A DNA stretch of 8,272 bases from JAJPJX01 sp964568355. GTDB lineage: Bacteria > Acidobacteriota > Terriglobia > Bryobacterales > Bryobacteraceae. Position 1 is the stretch's first letter. Each line of letters begins with the position of its first letter. The position numbers were made by a program, and so were the translations under genes. The stretch is taken from the NCBI GenBank assembly GCA_964568355.1, contig CAZMRK010000176.1, positions 1 to 8,272 on the forward strand, written 5' to 3'. Below the pieces are notes generated by a model. The model searched no databases, was not told where the DNA came from, and saw only the letters and a program-made list of their open reading frames with translations. This document shows positions 1-5,701 of this stretch, one piece after another.

Positions 1-804
1 CGCCGGGTTGCGGCCAAAGTAATAAGCCGTGCCGTGAATATCATTGGTCCCCGATTTCATGGACAGGTTCAAAGTGCCACCGGCGCTGAATCCGAACTCC
101 GCGTCCGGGGCATTCTGCTGGATGTTTACTTCCTGCACCGCATCCATGGGTGCGTTGTAGGAACCGCGGGCGGAGATGTTCAGTGTCGTCCCGTCGAGTT
201 CCTGGTCGTTCTTGCCGCCGGTTGGTCCGCCGATGTCCATGCCGCCGTTCGACCACATATAGAACGGATTGCGATGGGCAACATCCCAATATTGATTGAC
301 AACCGCCGGATTCAGCAGCGCCAGGGTAAACGGATTGCGGGCCAGAACCGGCAGGTCCCTGAGCATGGAACCCTGCACAGTCGTCGTCATGATGGCGGTG
401 TTGAACTGTACCGCCGCAACCTCTTCGGTCACGTTGATGGTTTCGGCGACCGTACCAACACCTAGCGTTGCATCCACAGTTACGTCACCGCGGGTTAACA
501 CGGTAACGTTTTCCTGTTGGTACTTCTGAAAGCCTGAGGCTTCTACGATCACCACGTAGGCCCCCGGCTGCACGAAATCAAACAGGTAGTGACCCGTCGT
601 ATCGGTCGGACGATTGGTCTCCACTCCGGTGTTTACGTTTCTGAGTGTTACTTTGGCACCGACTATGGCTGCCTGGCTTGGATCCGTTACAACCCCCTGT
701 ACCGTACCTCGATAGTCCTGTGCTAGAGAAATACCCGTCAGTAACCCTGACAGGACTAGCCCCGCTATCATCGCGAAAGATCGCGCGAGAGCTCTTGATG
801 TCAA
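1..804 (-). CDS. TonB-dependent receptor with N-terminal carboxypeptidase regulatory-like domain (partial, N-terminal part)
   Basis: Predicted outer-membrane receptor that would import a ligand using TonB energy; the ligand is unknown. The minus-strand frame stays open from 804 to the window edge, giving 268 residues. I start at the TTG at 802-804 because AAGGG lies 6 bases upstream and a signal peptide follows at once: basic MTSRALAR, a hydrophobic core, and a likely cleavage at SLA|QD (residues 28/29). Residues about 32-115 read as a carboxypeptidase regulatory-like beta-sandwich (RGTVQGVVTDPSQAAIVGAK, then GHYLFDFVQPGAYVV). Residues about 125-268 read as a plug domain, with NPFYMWSNGG, QELDGTTLN, the DAVQEVNVQ stretch near residue 221, and FSAGGTLNLSMKSGTNDIHG. 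The last residues seen are YYFGRNPA. This is the Oar-like architecture common in Acidobacteriota. The C-terminal barrel lies outside the window. A link to the cytochrome operon is not shown by the sequence. Confidence 0.9.
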   Translation of the reverse strand, partial: MTSRALARSFAMIAGLVLSGLLTGISLAQDYRGTVQGVVTDPSQAAIVGAKVTLRNVNTGVETNRPTDTTGHYLFDFVQPGAYVVIVEASGFQKYQQENVTVLTRGDVTVDATLGVGTVAETINVTEEVAAVQFNTAIMTTTVQGSMLRDLPVLARNPFTLALLNPAVVNQYWDVAHRNPFYMWSNGGMDIGGPTGGKNDQELDGTTLNISARGSYNAPMDAVQEVNIQQNAPDAEFGFSAGGTLNLSMKSGTNDIHGTAYYFGRNPA

Positions 805-810
805 GTTGTT

Positions 811-815
811 CCCTT
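811..815 (-). promoter_or_regulatory. Ribosome binding site selecting a TTG start for the TonB-dependent receptor
   Basis: The minus strand reads AAGGG followed by six bases (AACAAC) and TTG. There is no ATG at a suitable position before the signal peptide, and the next in-frame ATG (769-771) would cut into the hydrophobic core, so the TTG at 802-804 is the best start. Confidence 0.6.
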
Positions 816-846
816 CGAGTCGCCGTTGCAGCGACCGTTAAAGACC

Positions 847-917
847 CACTGAATTTCGCACCTGTTCGTCACCGGGACACACCCCATAGTGGCCGGTGCA
901 GCGAACGCAATTCAGTG
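847..917 (-). promoter_or_regulatory. Structured 5' leader of the receptor gene (long imperfect hairpin)
   Basis: Three nested complementary pairs lie between the promoter and the receptor start. CACTGAATT (847-855) pairs with AATTCAGTG (909-917), GTTCG (864-868) with CGAAC (902-906), and CACCGG (870-875) with CCGGTG (893-898). That is 20 base pairs with two internal loops and a 17-base apical loop. The predicted transcription start is near 913, so most of the outer stem would lie at the 5' end of the mRNA. A second small hairpin, GTCGC (819-823) with GCGAC (831-835), lies just upstream of the ribosome binding site. The pairing is seen directly; a regulatory role is inference. No known riboswitch was recognised. 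Confidence 0.4.
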
Positions 918-919
918 AG

Positions 920-948
920 ATTGTATGTCTACATACTTACTCTGTCAA
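920..948 (-). promoter_or_regulatory. Sigma70-type promoter for the TonB-dependent receptor gene
   Basis: On the minus strand a perfect -35 TTGACA (943-948) is separated by exactly 17 bases from a near-consensus -10 TACAAT (920-925). Transcription would begin near 911-914, leaving a leader of about 110 bases before the TTG start. This is the best-matching promoter seen in the window. Confidence 0.75.
923..936. promoter_or_regulatory. Inverted repeat within the promoter, candidate operator
   Basis: GTATGT and ACATAC form a perfect 6-2-6 inverted repeat covering part of the -10 box and the spacer of the receptor promoter. A repressor bound here would block RNA polymerase. ATGT/ACAT half-sites resemble those bound by PadR-type regulators, which are abundant in Acidobacteriota, but no regulator is encoded in the window and the assignment is a guess. 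Confidence 0.4.
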
Positions 949-1266
949 GGTTATTCGGAACTGAAAATAGGAAATAGGAGCTTTCGCGTACCGCCGCATC
1001 ATTACGATTTGCCGGATCTGTCACTCGGCCGCGCGCGTTCGCAGGCGGACAAGTAATCGCACTAGTGAACTCCCTAGGTCCGATCCCGCCTATCTTGCCT
1101 CCGGCCGCTGCCCGGCGGACCTGGGCGCGGCAAACTTGCCACGGTGGAAACAGGGTCGGCACAAGAGGCTCTCGCAGTGTGGTAAAACTGGTTTGGCGGG
1201 GTACCTGATTGCGAGGGGCCTGCCAGGTTTTGTATCGAGACCGTTCGAATCGCCAGTGAGATTCCT
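949..1266. other. Intergenic stretch with no supported gene
   Basis: About 320 bases upstream of both the leftward receptor and the rightward small gene. Open frames here are short and have no recognisable protein signature. I see no tRNA, no terminator and no convincing promoter for the small gene at 1267. A short palindromic CCACGGTGG lies near 1138-1146 without evident meaning. Confidence 0.5.
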
Positions 1267-1488
1267 TTGAGTCACCAACTGTGTAATGCTCGACAGCCCG
1301 ATGACGAGGGGCGTCGGTGCATCCGTTACCTCAACCACGAGGGTCCACACCAGACTTTTGTGGCCGAATGGAACGACGGAGATAAGGTAGCGCGCCGGCG
1401 CCGGCCCCAACCGATGGAGGCCGCGCCCCGGCAGGAACCCGCTCGCCGGGCCAAAAAGCGCCCCAAGCAGCGGCGCCAGTTCCGATAG
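1267..1488 (+). CDS. Small Cys/His-rich basic protein, function unknown
   Basis: A 73-residue protein starting at TTG, the first possible start after an in-frame stop at 1183-1185. GTGAG about eight bases upstream is only a weak ribosome binding site. The N-terminal half holds Cys6 and Cys18, then His24 and His28 (C-x11-C-x5-H-x3-H), a spacing compatible with one zinc site. The C-terminal half is strongly basic and Pro/Ala-rich (ARRRRPQP, then RRAKKRPKQRRQFR), which would suit nucleic-acid binding. There is no signal peptide or membrane segment. The gene converges on the 247-residue gene with 34 bases between stops. I do not recognise a named family. The opposite strand is also open, but its product lacks any ordered motif, so this strand is favoured. 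Existence is moderately likely; the function is inferred from composition only. Confidence 0.5.
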   Translation: MSHQLCNARQPDDEGRRCIRYLNHEGPHQTFVAEWNDGDKVARRRRPQPMEAAPRQEPARRAKKRPKQRRQFR

Positions 1489-1522
1489 CTTTCGGCATCG
1501 TTCCTAACTCGGACAAGGGGCC

Positions 1523-2266
1523 CTACCGCAGGTCCGGACGCGCAAAGCGCCGTTTGGGGGCCGCCTTCAGGGACTTTTGCACCAGTTCCTGCAACAACTG
1601 GTCATAGATTTCGACCAGTCGCAGTGAACCTGCGTCTGTACGCAGCAAACACTCGCGCGCCAGCCGGACCTTTTCCCGGATGTAAGGCTTCGCCGTGAGG
1701 AAGTAGCGGTGAAACCAGTCCTCCTCAATCGCATCGTCATATTTCCAGTGCGCGTAGCGGCGCAGGACCGGCCACTCGACCTCGGCCTGGCTCAGCACCT
1801 TCTGGAGCCACGGCTCCATACCCGGCTCATATCCCTTCAACAGGGCGGGGCGCTCCGCTTCTCCCGCCTGCAGGACCGATTCGAGGTAGAGCGCCAGAGT
1901 GGCCCGCTCCAGAATCGCCTGGCGCAGCGCGATGCGGGGATGATCCGCGGCCAGTGTGCGCCGCTCGGTTTCGAGCAGGCTGGTTTCGATTCGTCCCAGG
2001 TCGTCTGGCGCCAGAGCCTCCGGCGGTCGCGGAGCCAGGGCCAGGTCGGCCGGCTCGCCCATCCCGCGCTGCCACCACTGCCAGGCTTCGTCCATCCGCA
2101 TTTCCGGAAAAGCCGGCCGGATCTGGATCTGTCGGCGGCGCCGCTCCCGCCACCCGTAGACCGCGGCAGCCAAGGCCAGCGCCGCCACGAGCGGAAGCAA
2201 GTCGCCCAGCACGTTTTCGGATTTCCCTCTTCTGTAGTGTAGGACAGGTCTCCAGGGGATTTTCAC
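1523..2266 (-). CDS. Membrane-anchored hypothetical protein
   Basis: A 247-residue protein of unknown function. It has one clear membrane segment at residues about 20-39 (LGDLLPLVAALALAAAVYGW), followed at once by RERRRR, so the large C-terminal part is probably cytoplasmic by the positive-inside rule. The rest is charged and mostly helical in character, rich in Glu, Arg, Leu and Trp (EAWQWWQRG, ETSLLETERRTLAADHPR, EEDWFHRYFLTAKPYIREK), and ends in a basic tail. No cysteines or catalytic motif stand out. The start used is GTG at 2264-2266, which lacks a good ribosome binding site; GTG at 2210-2212, with GAGGG about 12 bases upstream, would give a short N-terminus directly before the membrane segment and is a reasonable alternative. 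It is divergent from the cytochrome operon and could share its regulatory region, but nothing in the protein links it to electron transfer. Confidence 0.65.
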   Translation of the reverse strand: MKIPWRPVLHYRRGKSENVLGDLLPLVAALALAAAVYGWRERRRRQIQIRPAFPEMRMDEAWQWWQRGMGEPADLALAPRPPEALAPDDLGRIETSLLETERRTLAADHPRIALRQAILERATLALYLESVLQAGEAERPALLKGYEPGMEPWLQKVLSQAEVEWPVLRRYAHWKYDDAIEEDWFHRYFLTAKPYIREKVRLARECLLRTDAGSLRLVEIYDQLLQELVQKSLKAAPKRRFARPDLR

Positions 2267-2323
2267 CCATCGTTAACCGCAATTTCACCCACTTGCCCCG
2301 GCTCGCCCCAACTGTGGAAAAAT

Positions 2324-2351
2324 TTGATGCATTTCTCAACATGTTGATAAT
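2324..2351 (+). promoter_or_regulatory. Candidate promoter of the cytochrome operon
   Basis: TTGATG (2324-2329), 16 bases, then GATAAT (2346-2351), in the AT-rich part of the divergent intergenic region. Transcription would start near 2358 and give a leader of about 145 bases before the mtrC-like start. A weaker alternative is TACACT (2430-2435) with TTGTAC 19 bases upstream. Neither is strong, and the choice is tentative. Confidence 0.35.
2336..2347. promoter_or_regulatory. 12-base palindrome TCAACATGTTGA, candidate operator
   Basis: A perfect 12-base palindrome lies between the candidate -35 and -10 elements of the operon promoter and is placed to affect the divergent gene as well. The symmetry is seen directly; regulator identity is unknown. 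Confidence 0.35.
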
Positions 2352-2440
2352 GAAGGTTTTTTCGAAATAGGCAAGAAACAAAACAATTTTGGATAAACGG
2401 ATGCTTGTACTTTTGATCGGCTTTAGAGGTACACTCAGAC

Positions 2441-2459
2441 CGGCAGGGCGTATCTGCCG
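2441..2459 (+). promoter_or_regulatory. Hairpin in the 5' leader of the cytochrome operon
   Basis: CGGCAG (2441-2446) and CTGCCG (2454-2459) form a perfect 6-base-pair, GC-rich stem with a 7-base loop, 31 bases before the ribosome binding site of the mtrC-like gene. No U-run follows, so it is not a standard intrinsic terminator. It could stabilise the mRNA or affect translation; the function is inferred only. Confidence 0.35.
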
Positions 2460-2490
2460 ATATCTGGATGCGAATAACTGGCAATTGGTT

Positions 2491-2496
2491 GGAGAG
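2491..2496 (+). promoter_or_regulatory. Ribosome binding site fixing the start of the mtrC-like gene
   Basis: GGAGAG ends 7 bases before the ATG at 2504. The in-frame ATG at 2468 has no such site, so the shorter protein is preferred. Confidence 0.7.
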
Positions 2497-2503
2497 AAAC
2501 TCG

Positions 2504-4642
2504 ATGCGGATGCCTTTTTCGGTCTTCGCGGTTGCTCGTTGGAGCTTGGTATTGGCCGTGGTGGCTGGATCGGTGGCGCTCATTAGCGCACCCAAGCCCA
2601 CCTTTACCGTACATGACAAGGCCTATTACGCTGACCAGAACACGGTCAATTTCGTTCGTCCCGGGCTGGTGGTGAAACTCCAGTCGGCGGCTATCGCGGC
2701 GGACGGCACAATTACCGCCACCGTAAGCGTGACGGACCCCAAAGGGCTGCCTTTGGATAGAGAAGGGATTACAACGCCCGGCACGATCTCGATGAGCTTC
2801 ATCGCGGCTACGATTCCGAAAGGGCAGAAGCAGTATACCGCCTATACGTTCCGAACCCAGACCAGCCCCATTACGCACAATTCGGCCACCCAGGCGAGTG
2901 CGGATTCGGGCGGCACCTTCACTAAGGTCAGTGACGGAGTCTATACCTACACGTTCCGGACGAAAGCTCCGAGCGGATTTGATGCCTCCGCCACGCACAG
3001 CATCGGTGTTTACGGTTCCCGCTCCCTGGCGGAATTCGACCTGGGCACGCAGTACGCGGACAACGTCCTGACCTTTGTGCCGAATGGCGGCACCGTGTCC
3101 ACCGTGCGCGACGTCGTCCGGACTCCGGCCTGCAACGCCTGCCATGATCAACTGGCGTTTCACGGCGGCTCGCGGCGCAGCATGGAGCTCTGCATCCTTT
3201 GCCATACACCGCAAACCTCGGATCCGGATACGGGAAATACGGTAGATATGCCGGTGATGACCCACAGGATCCACGCTGGAGCTACCCTCCCCAGCGTTCA
3301 GGCGGGGGGGAAATACCAGATCATCGGCAATAATCAGTCGGTGAGCGACTGGTCGAGCGTGGTGTTCCCGGCGGACGTGCGGCGTTGCGAAGTCTGCCAC
3401 GTGCCCGGCGCCAGCACCCAGGCCGACAACTACCTGAAGCCCAGCCGCGCGGCTTGCGGCGCCTGCCATGATAACGTCAATTTCGCCACCGGCGAAAATC
3501 ACGTCAATCTCCCGCAGGTTTCCGACAACGAATGCGCCAACTGCCACATTCCACAAGGCGAACTGGAGTTTGATGCTTCCATCAAAGGCGCCCACACCAT
3601 TCCCGAGCATTCCACTGCCCGGCCGGGTATTAACGTCGATATCGTGAAAGTGGACAACGGCACGGCCGGCAACAAGCCGACCGTTACCTTTACGGTACGG
3701 GACGACAGCGGGGCGGGTATTCCGCTGAGTGATCTCACCGTCTCCCCCAGCCGGATGGCCCTGGTCATGGCCGGTCCCACGAAGGACTACGGCTATACCA
3801 GCTTCGGCAGTGATGTCACCACCACCGGCTACGTCTCTGAAGATCCGACCCGAAGCAGCTCCTGCAGCTCGGATGGCACCTGCACCTATACGTTTACGCA
3901 TGCCATTCCGGCCGATGCCAAAGGGACCTTCGCCATCGGCATCGAGGCGCGGCGCGGTCTGACTCTACTGCCTGGTACCAAGCAGGAAATGGATACCGAA
4001 TACGGCGCCATCAACAAGGTGGCTTACTTCTCCGTGGATGGCTCGACCGTCCAGGCCAGGCGCGCCGTCGTCGACATCAAGAAGTGCAACCAGTGTCACG
4101 CTTTCCTGTCCCTGCATGGGGAAAATCGCAATCAGATCGAAATGTGTGTGCTTTGCCACAACTCCAGCGAGACGGACAAAGCACGGCGCGTGACGACCAC
4201 GAATGCGGAGCAGAAAGCGCTCCCGCCGCAGTCTGTTGATTTTTCCTACATGATTCACCGGATCCACACCGGAGAACAGATGCAGGAGGGCGGCGGTACC
4301 TATACCGTAATCGGATTCGGAGGCAGCGTGAACGACTTCTCGGAAGTTCGCTACCCCGCCTTCGACCTCGGCGGCCACCCCGGCGACCGGCGCAATTGCG
4401 AGATGTGCCACATTGCCGGTACCGAGCAGTTGCCGTTACAGGCCGGTCTGAACCAGGTCAACAATCCGCAAGGGTTGCTGAACCCGTCCGGCCCGGCGAC
4501 GACGGCCTGCCTCGGCTGCCATGTCCGCGTTGAGGCCGCTTCGCATGCGCTGGCTCAGACCACCACGCAACTGGGCGAGAGTTGCAGCGTTTGCCACGGT
4601 TCCACCGCGGACGCCTCCGTGGACAGAGTACATGCGAGATAG
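2504..4642 (+). CDS. mtrC: OmcA/MtrC family decaheme c-type cytochrome (cell-surface terminal cytochrome)
   Basis: Predicted extracellular multiheme cytochrome that exchanges electrons with minerals, metals or shuttles at the cell surface. The product is 712 residues (Shewanella MtrC 671, OmcA about 735). Ten CXXCH motifs begin at residues 210, 230, 295, 318, 344, 528, 548, 632, 669 and 694, in two groups of five. This gives the family pattern: beta domain I (about 30-200), pentaheme domain II, beta domain III (about 385-515), pentaheme domain IV. The two pentaheme halves are recognisably duplicated: each has CXXCH, about 15 residues, CXXCH, then an HRIH motif (MTHRIHAG, MIHRIHTG) and CE(V/M)CH. 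The only non-heme cysteines are C454 and C460 in domain III. A basic-hydrophobic N-terminus (MRMPFSVFAVARW, then a core to about residue 28) targets export, but it has no lipobox cysteine. First gene of the operon; the next gene follows after 48 bases. The family assignment is firm; strict orthology to mtrC is inferred from gene order. Confidence 0.95.
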   Translation: MRMPFSVFAVARWSLVLAVVAGSVALISAPKPTFTVHDKAYYADQNTVNFVRPGLVVKLQSAAIAADGTITATVSVTDPKGLPLDREGITTPGTISMSFIAATIPKGQKQYTAYTFRTQTSPITHNSATQASADSGGTFTKVSDGVYTYTFRTKAPSGFDASATHSIGVYGSRSLAEFDLGTQYADNVLTFVPNGGTVSTVRDVVRTPACNACHDQLAFHGGSRRSMELCILCHTPQTSDPDTGNTVDMPVMTHRIHAGATLPSVQAGGKYQIIGNNQSVSDWSSVVFPADVRRCEVCHVPGASTQADNYLKPSRAACGACHDNVNFATGENHVNLPQVSDNECANCHIPQGELEFDASIKGAHTIPEHSTARPGINVDIVKVDNGTAGNKPTVTFTVRDDSGAGIPLSDLTVSPSRMALVMAGPTKDYGYTSFGSDVTTTGYVSEDPTRSSSCSSDGTCTYTFTHAIPADAKGTFAIGIEARRGLTLLPGTKQEMDTEYGAINKVAYFSVDGSTVQARRAVVDIKKCNQCHAFLSLHGENRNQIEMCVLCHNSSETDKARRVTTTNAEQKALPPQSVDFSYMIHRIHTGEQMQEGGGTYTVIGFGGSVNDFSEVRYPAFDLGGHPGDRRNCEMCHIAGTEQLPLQAGLNQVNNPQGLLNPSGPATTACLGCHVRVEAASHALAQTTTQLGESCSVCHGSTADASVDRVHAR

Positions 4643-4677
4643 TTGACCGCAAAACGGTTGCTAAACTACTTGTTTAC

Positions 4678-4681
4678 GGAG
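4678..4681 (+). promoter_or_regulatory. Ribosome binding site fixing the start of the mtrA-like gene
   Basis: GGAG with 9 bases to the ATG at 4691. The frame is also open back to a TTG at 4643, directly after the mtrC-like stop, but that start has no such site and would precede the signal peptide with 16 unneeded residues. Confidence 0.6.
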
Positions 4682-4690
4682 ACTGCCTCT

Positions 4691-5701
4691 ATGCTGCGGC
4701 CGCTACCGTTTTCGCTAACGACCCAGGCACTTTTTCGGTTGCGCCGCCCGCCGGCGGCGCAACAGCCGGTACTGGTCCTGGTAGCGGTCCTGTTTTCCTG
4801 TGTATCGCTTTCCGGCGGGCAGGCTCAAGAGGCCAAGCCCGCCGAAGCTCCTCCCGCCGACAATAAACCTGCCACCTATGTCGGTTCGGAGACCTGCCAG
4901 GCGTGCCACGAAGATATCTTCAAAGCCTTCCAGAAGAACCCCCACTGGGTGGTGCAGACCGACAAGAAGCGCGGCTTTGAAAATAACGCCTGCGAATCCT
5001 GCCACGGTCCCGGAAGCAAACATGCGGAATCGGCTTCGGCCGACGACATTCGCAACCCGGCCAAGCTTCCGCCGGCCCAGACCGATCGCACCTGTCTGAC
5101 CTGCCACCTGAACCAGCCGACGCATGTTGGACGGATCCAAAGCGGCCACGCCAAGAACCAGGTAAGCTGCGCTGCCTGTCACTCGGTCCATGGCCCGAAA
5201 GGGATGGTGGCTCGCAAGACCGGCGCCATCAACGAGCAATGCGCCTCCTGCCACACCAGCGAATGGGCGCGTTTCCAGCTTCCCTACAAACATCGCCTGC
5301 CGGAAGGGGGCATGTCGTGCGTCGATTGCCACAATCCCCACGGCAGTTTCCGCCCGAGGCAGATGCAGACATTTGCCGCCAATGAGCCGGGCTGTTTCAA
5401 GTGTCACGGCGACAAGCGCGGTCCTTTTACCTTTGAACATCCGCCGGTGCGCTTCGAAGGCTGCAACACCTGCCACGAGCCGCACGGATCGGCAAATCCC
5501 AGGATGCTGACGCGGCAGGAGGTACGCTACGTCTGCCTGGAGTGCCATGCCAACCTGCCGGTTCCGACGACCGGCGGCAATCCGGTTCTGGGAGTGGTTC
5601 CGCCCGCGTTCCACGATCTGCGGTCTCCCCGGTTCCGCAACTGCACCATCTGTCACCAGAAAGTCCACGGGTCGCACGTGGATCGGATGTTCCTGAAATG
5701 A
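4691..5701 (+). CDS. mtrA: DmsE/MtrA family decaheme c-type cytochrome (periplasmic conduit cytochrome)
   Basis: Predicted periplasmic decaheme cytochrome that inserts into the MtrB-type porin and carries electrons between periplasm and surface cytochrome. The product is 336 residues, close to Shewanella MtrA (333). Ten CXXCH motifs begin at residues 69, 101, 135, 160, 184, 210, 235, 258, 282 and 318. Several are followed by the family's (N/E)PHGS pattern (CVDCHNPHGS, CNTCHEPHGS), and CAACHSVHGPKG is related. The signal peptide has a long n-region, a hydrophobic core at about 27-41 and probable cleavage at GQA|QE (45/46). A short Ala/Pro/Glu/Lys linker (EAKPAEAPPADNKPA) follows before the first heme. 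Its stop codon overlaps the ATG of the mtrB-like gene by ATGA, so the two are probably translationally coupled, as expected for a tight 1:1 complex. DmsE-type proteins in DMSO respiration are the close alternative, but no dmsAB genes are visible here. Confidence 0.95.
   Translation: MLRPLPFSLTTQALFRLRRPPAAQQPVLVLVAVLFSCVSLSGGQAQEAKPAEAPPADNKPATYVGSETCQACHEDIFKAFQKNPHWVVQTDKKRGFENNACESCHGPGSKHAESASADDIRNPAKLPPAQTDRTCLTCHLNQPTHVGRIQSGHAKNQVSCAACHSVHGPKGMVARKTGAINEQCASCHTSEWARFQLPYKHRLPEGGMSCVDCHNPHGSFRPRQMQTFAANEPGCFKCHGDKRGPFTFEHPPVRFEGCNTCHEPHGSANPRMLTRQEVRYVCLECHANLPVPTTGGNPVLGVVPPAFHDLRSPRFRNCTICHQKVHGSHVDRMFLK

Noticed and set aside
1243..1251. GTTCGAATC, resembling a tRNA T-loop
   Set aside because: The flanks do not form a T-stem, and no acceptor stem, anticodon arm or D-arm can be placed around it.
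1482..1522. Terminator between the convergent genes
   Set aside because: Only a 4-base-pair stem (CCGA/TCGG) without a T-run is present in the 34-base gap, too weak to call.
2313..2396. Three DnaA-box-like 9-mers in one orientation (TGTGGAAAA, TGTTGATAA, TTTGGATAA)
   Set aside because: Only the first fits the relaxed consensus, each of the others has a mismatch, no origin-linked genes are near, and such matches are common in AT-rich stretches. Not enough for an origin call.
2390..2405. Possible sigma54 promoter (GG at 2391-2392, GC at 2403-2404, correct spacing)
   Set aside because: Only the invariant dinucleotides match; the rest of the -24 and -12 consensus is absent.
2468..2503. Upstream in-frame ATG giving a 724-residue MtrC-like protein
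   Set aside because: It has no ribosome binding site and follows the leader hairpin directly, while the ATG at 2504 has GGAGAG at ideal distance and begins a compact signal peptide.
2435..3901. Long minus-strand open frame (488 codons) opposite the MtrC-like gene
   Set aside because: It is antisense to a gene with ten CXXCH motifs, and its product is a low-complexity Gly/Arg/Val/Ala-rich sequence typical of GC-rich antisense frames.
4790..4803. LFSC in the MtrA-like signal peptide as a lipobox
   Set aside because: Phe at -2 is not accepted in lipoboxes, and a good signal peptidase I site (GQA|QE) lies just downstream; MtrA-type proteins are soluble periplasmic partners.
4715..5677. Minus-strand open frame (320 codons) opposite the MtrA-like gene
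   Set aside because: Antisense shadow of a certain gene, with no motif or signal of its own.
5542..5697. 52-residue upstream extension of the MtrB-like reading frame
   Set aside because: It lies entirely within the mtrA-like coding region in another frame; the ATG at 5698 with ATGA overlap starts a proper signal peptide.
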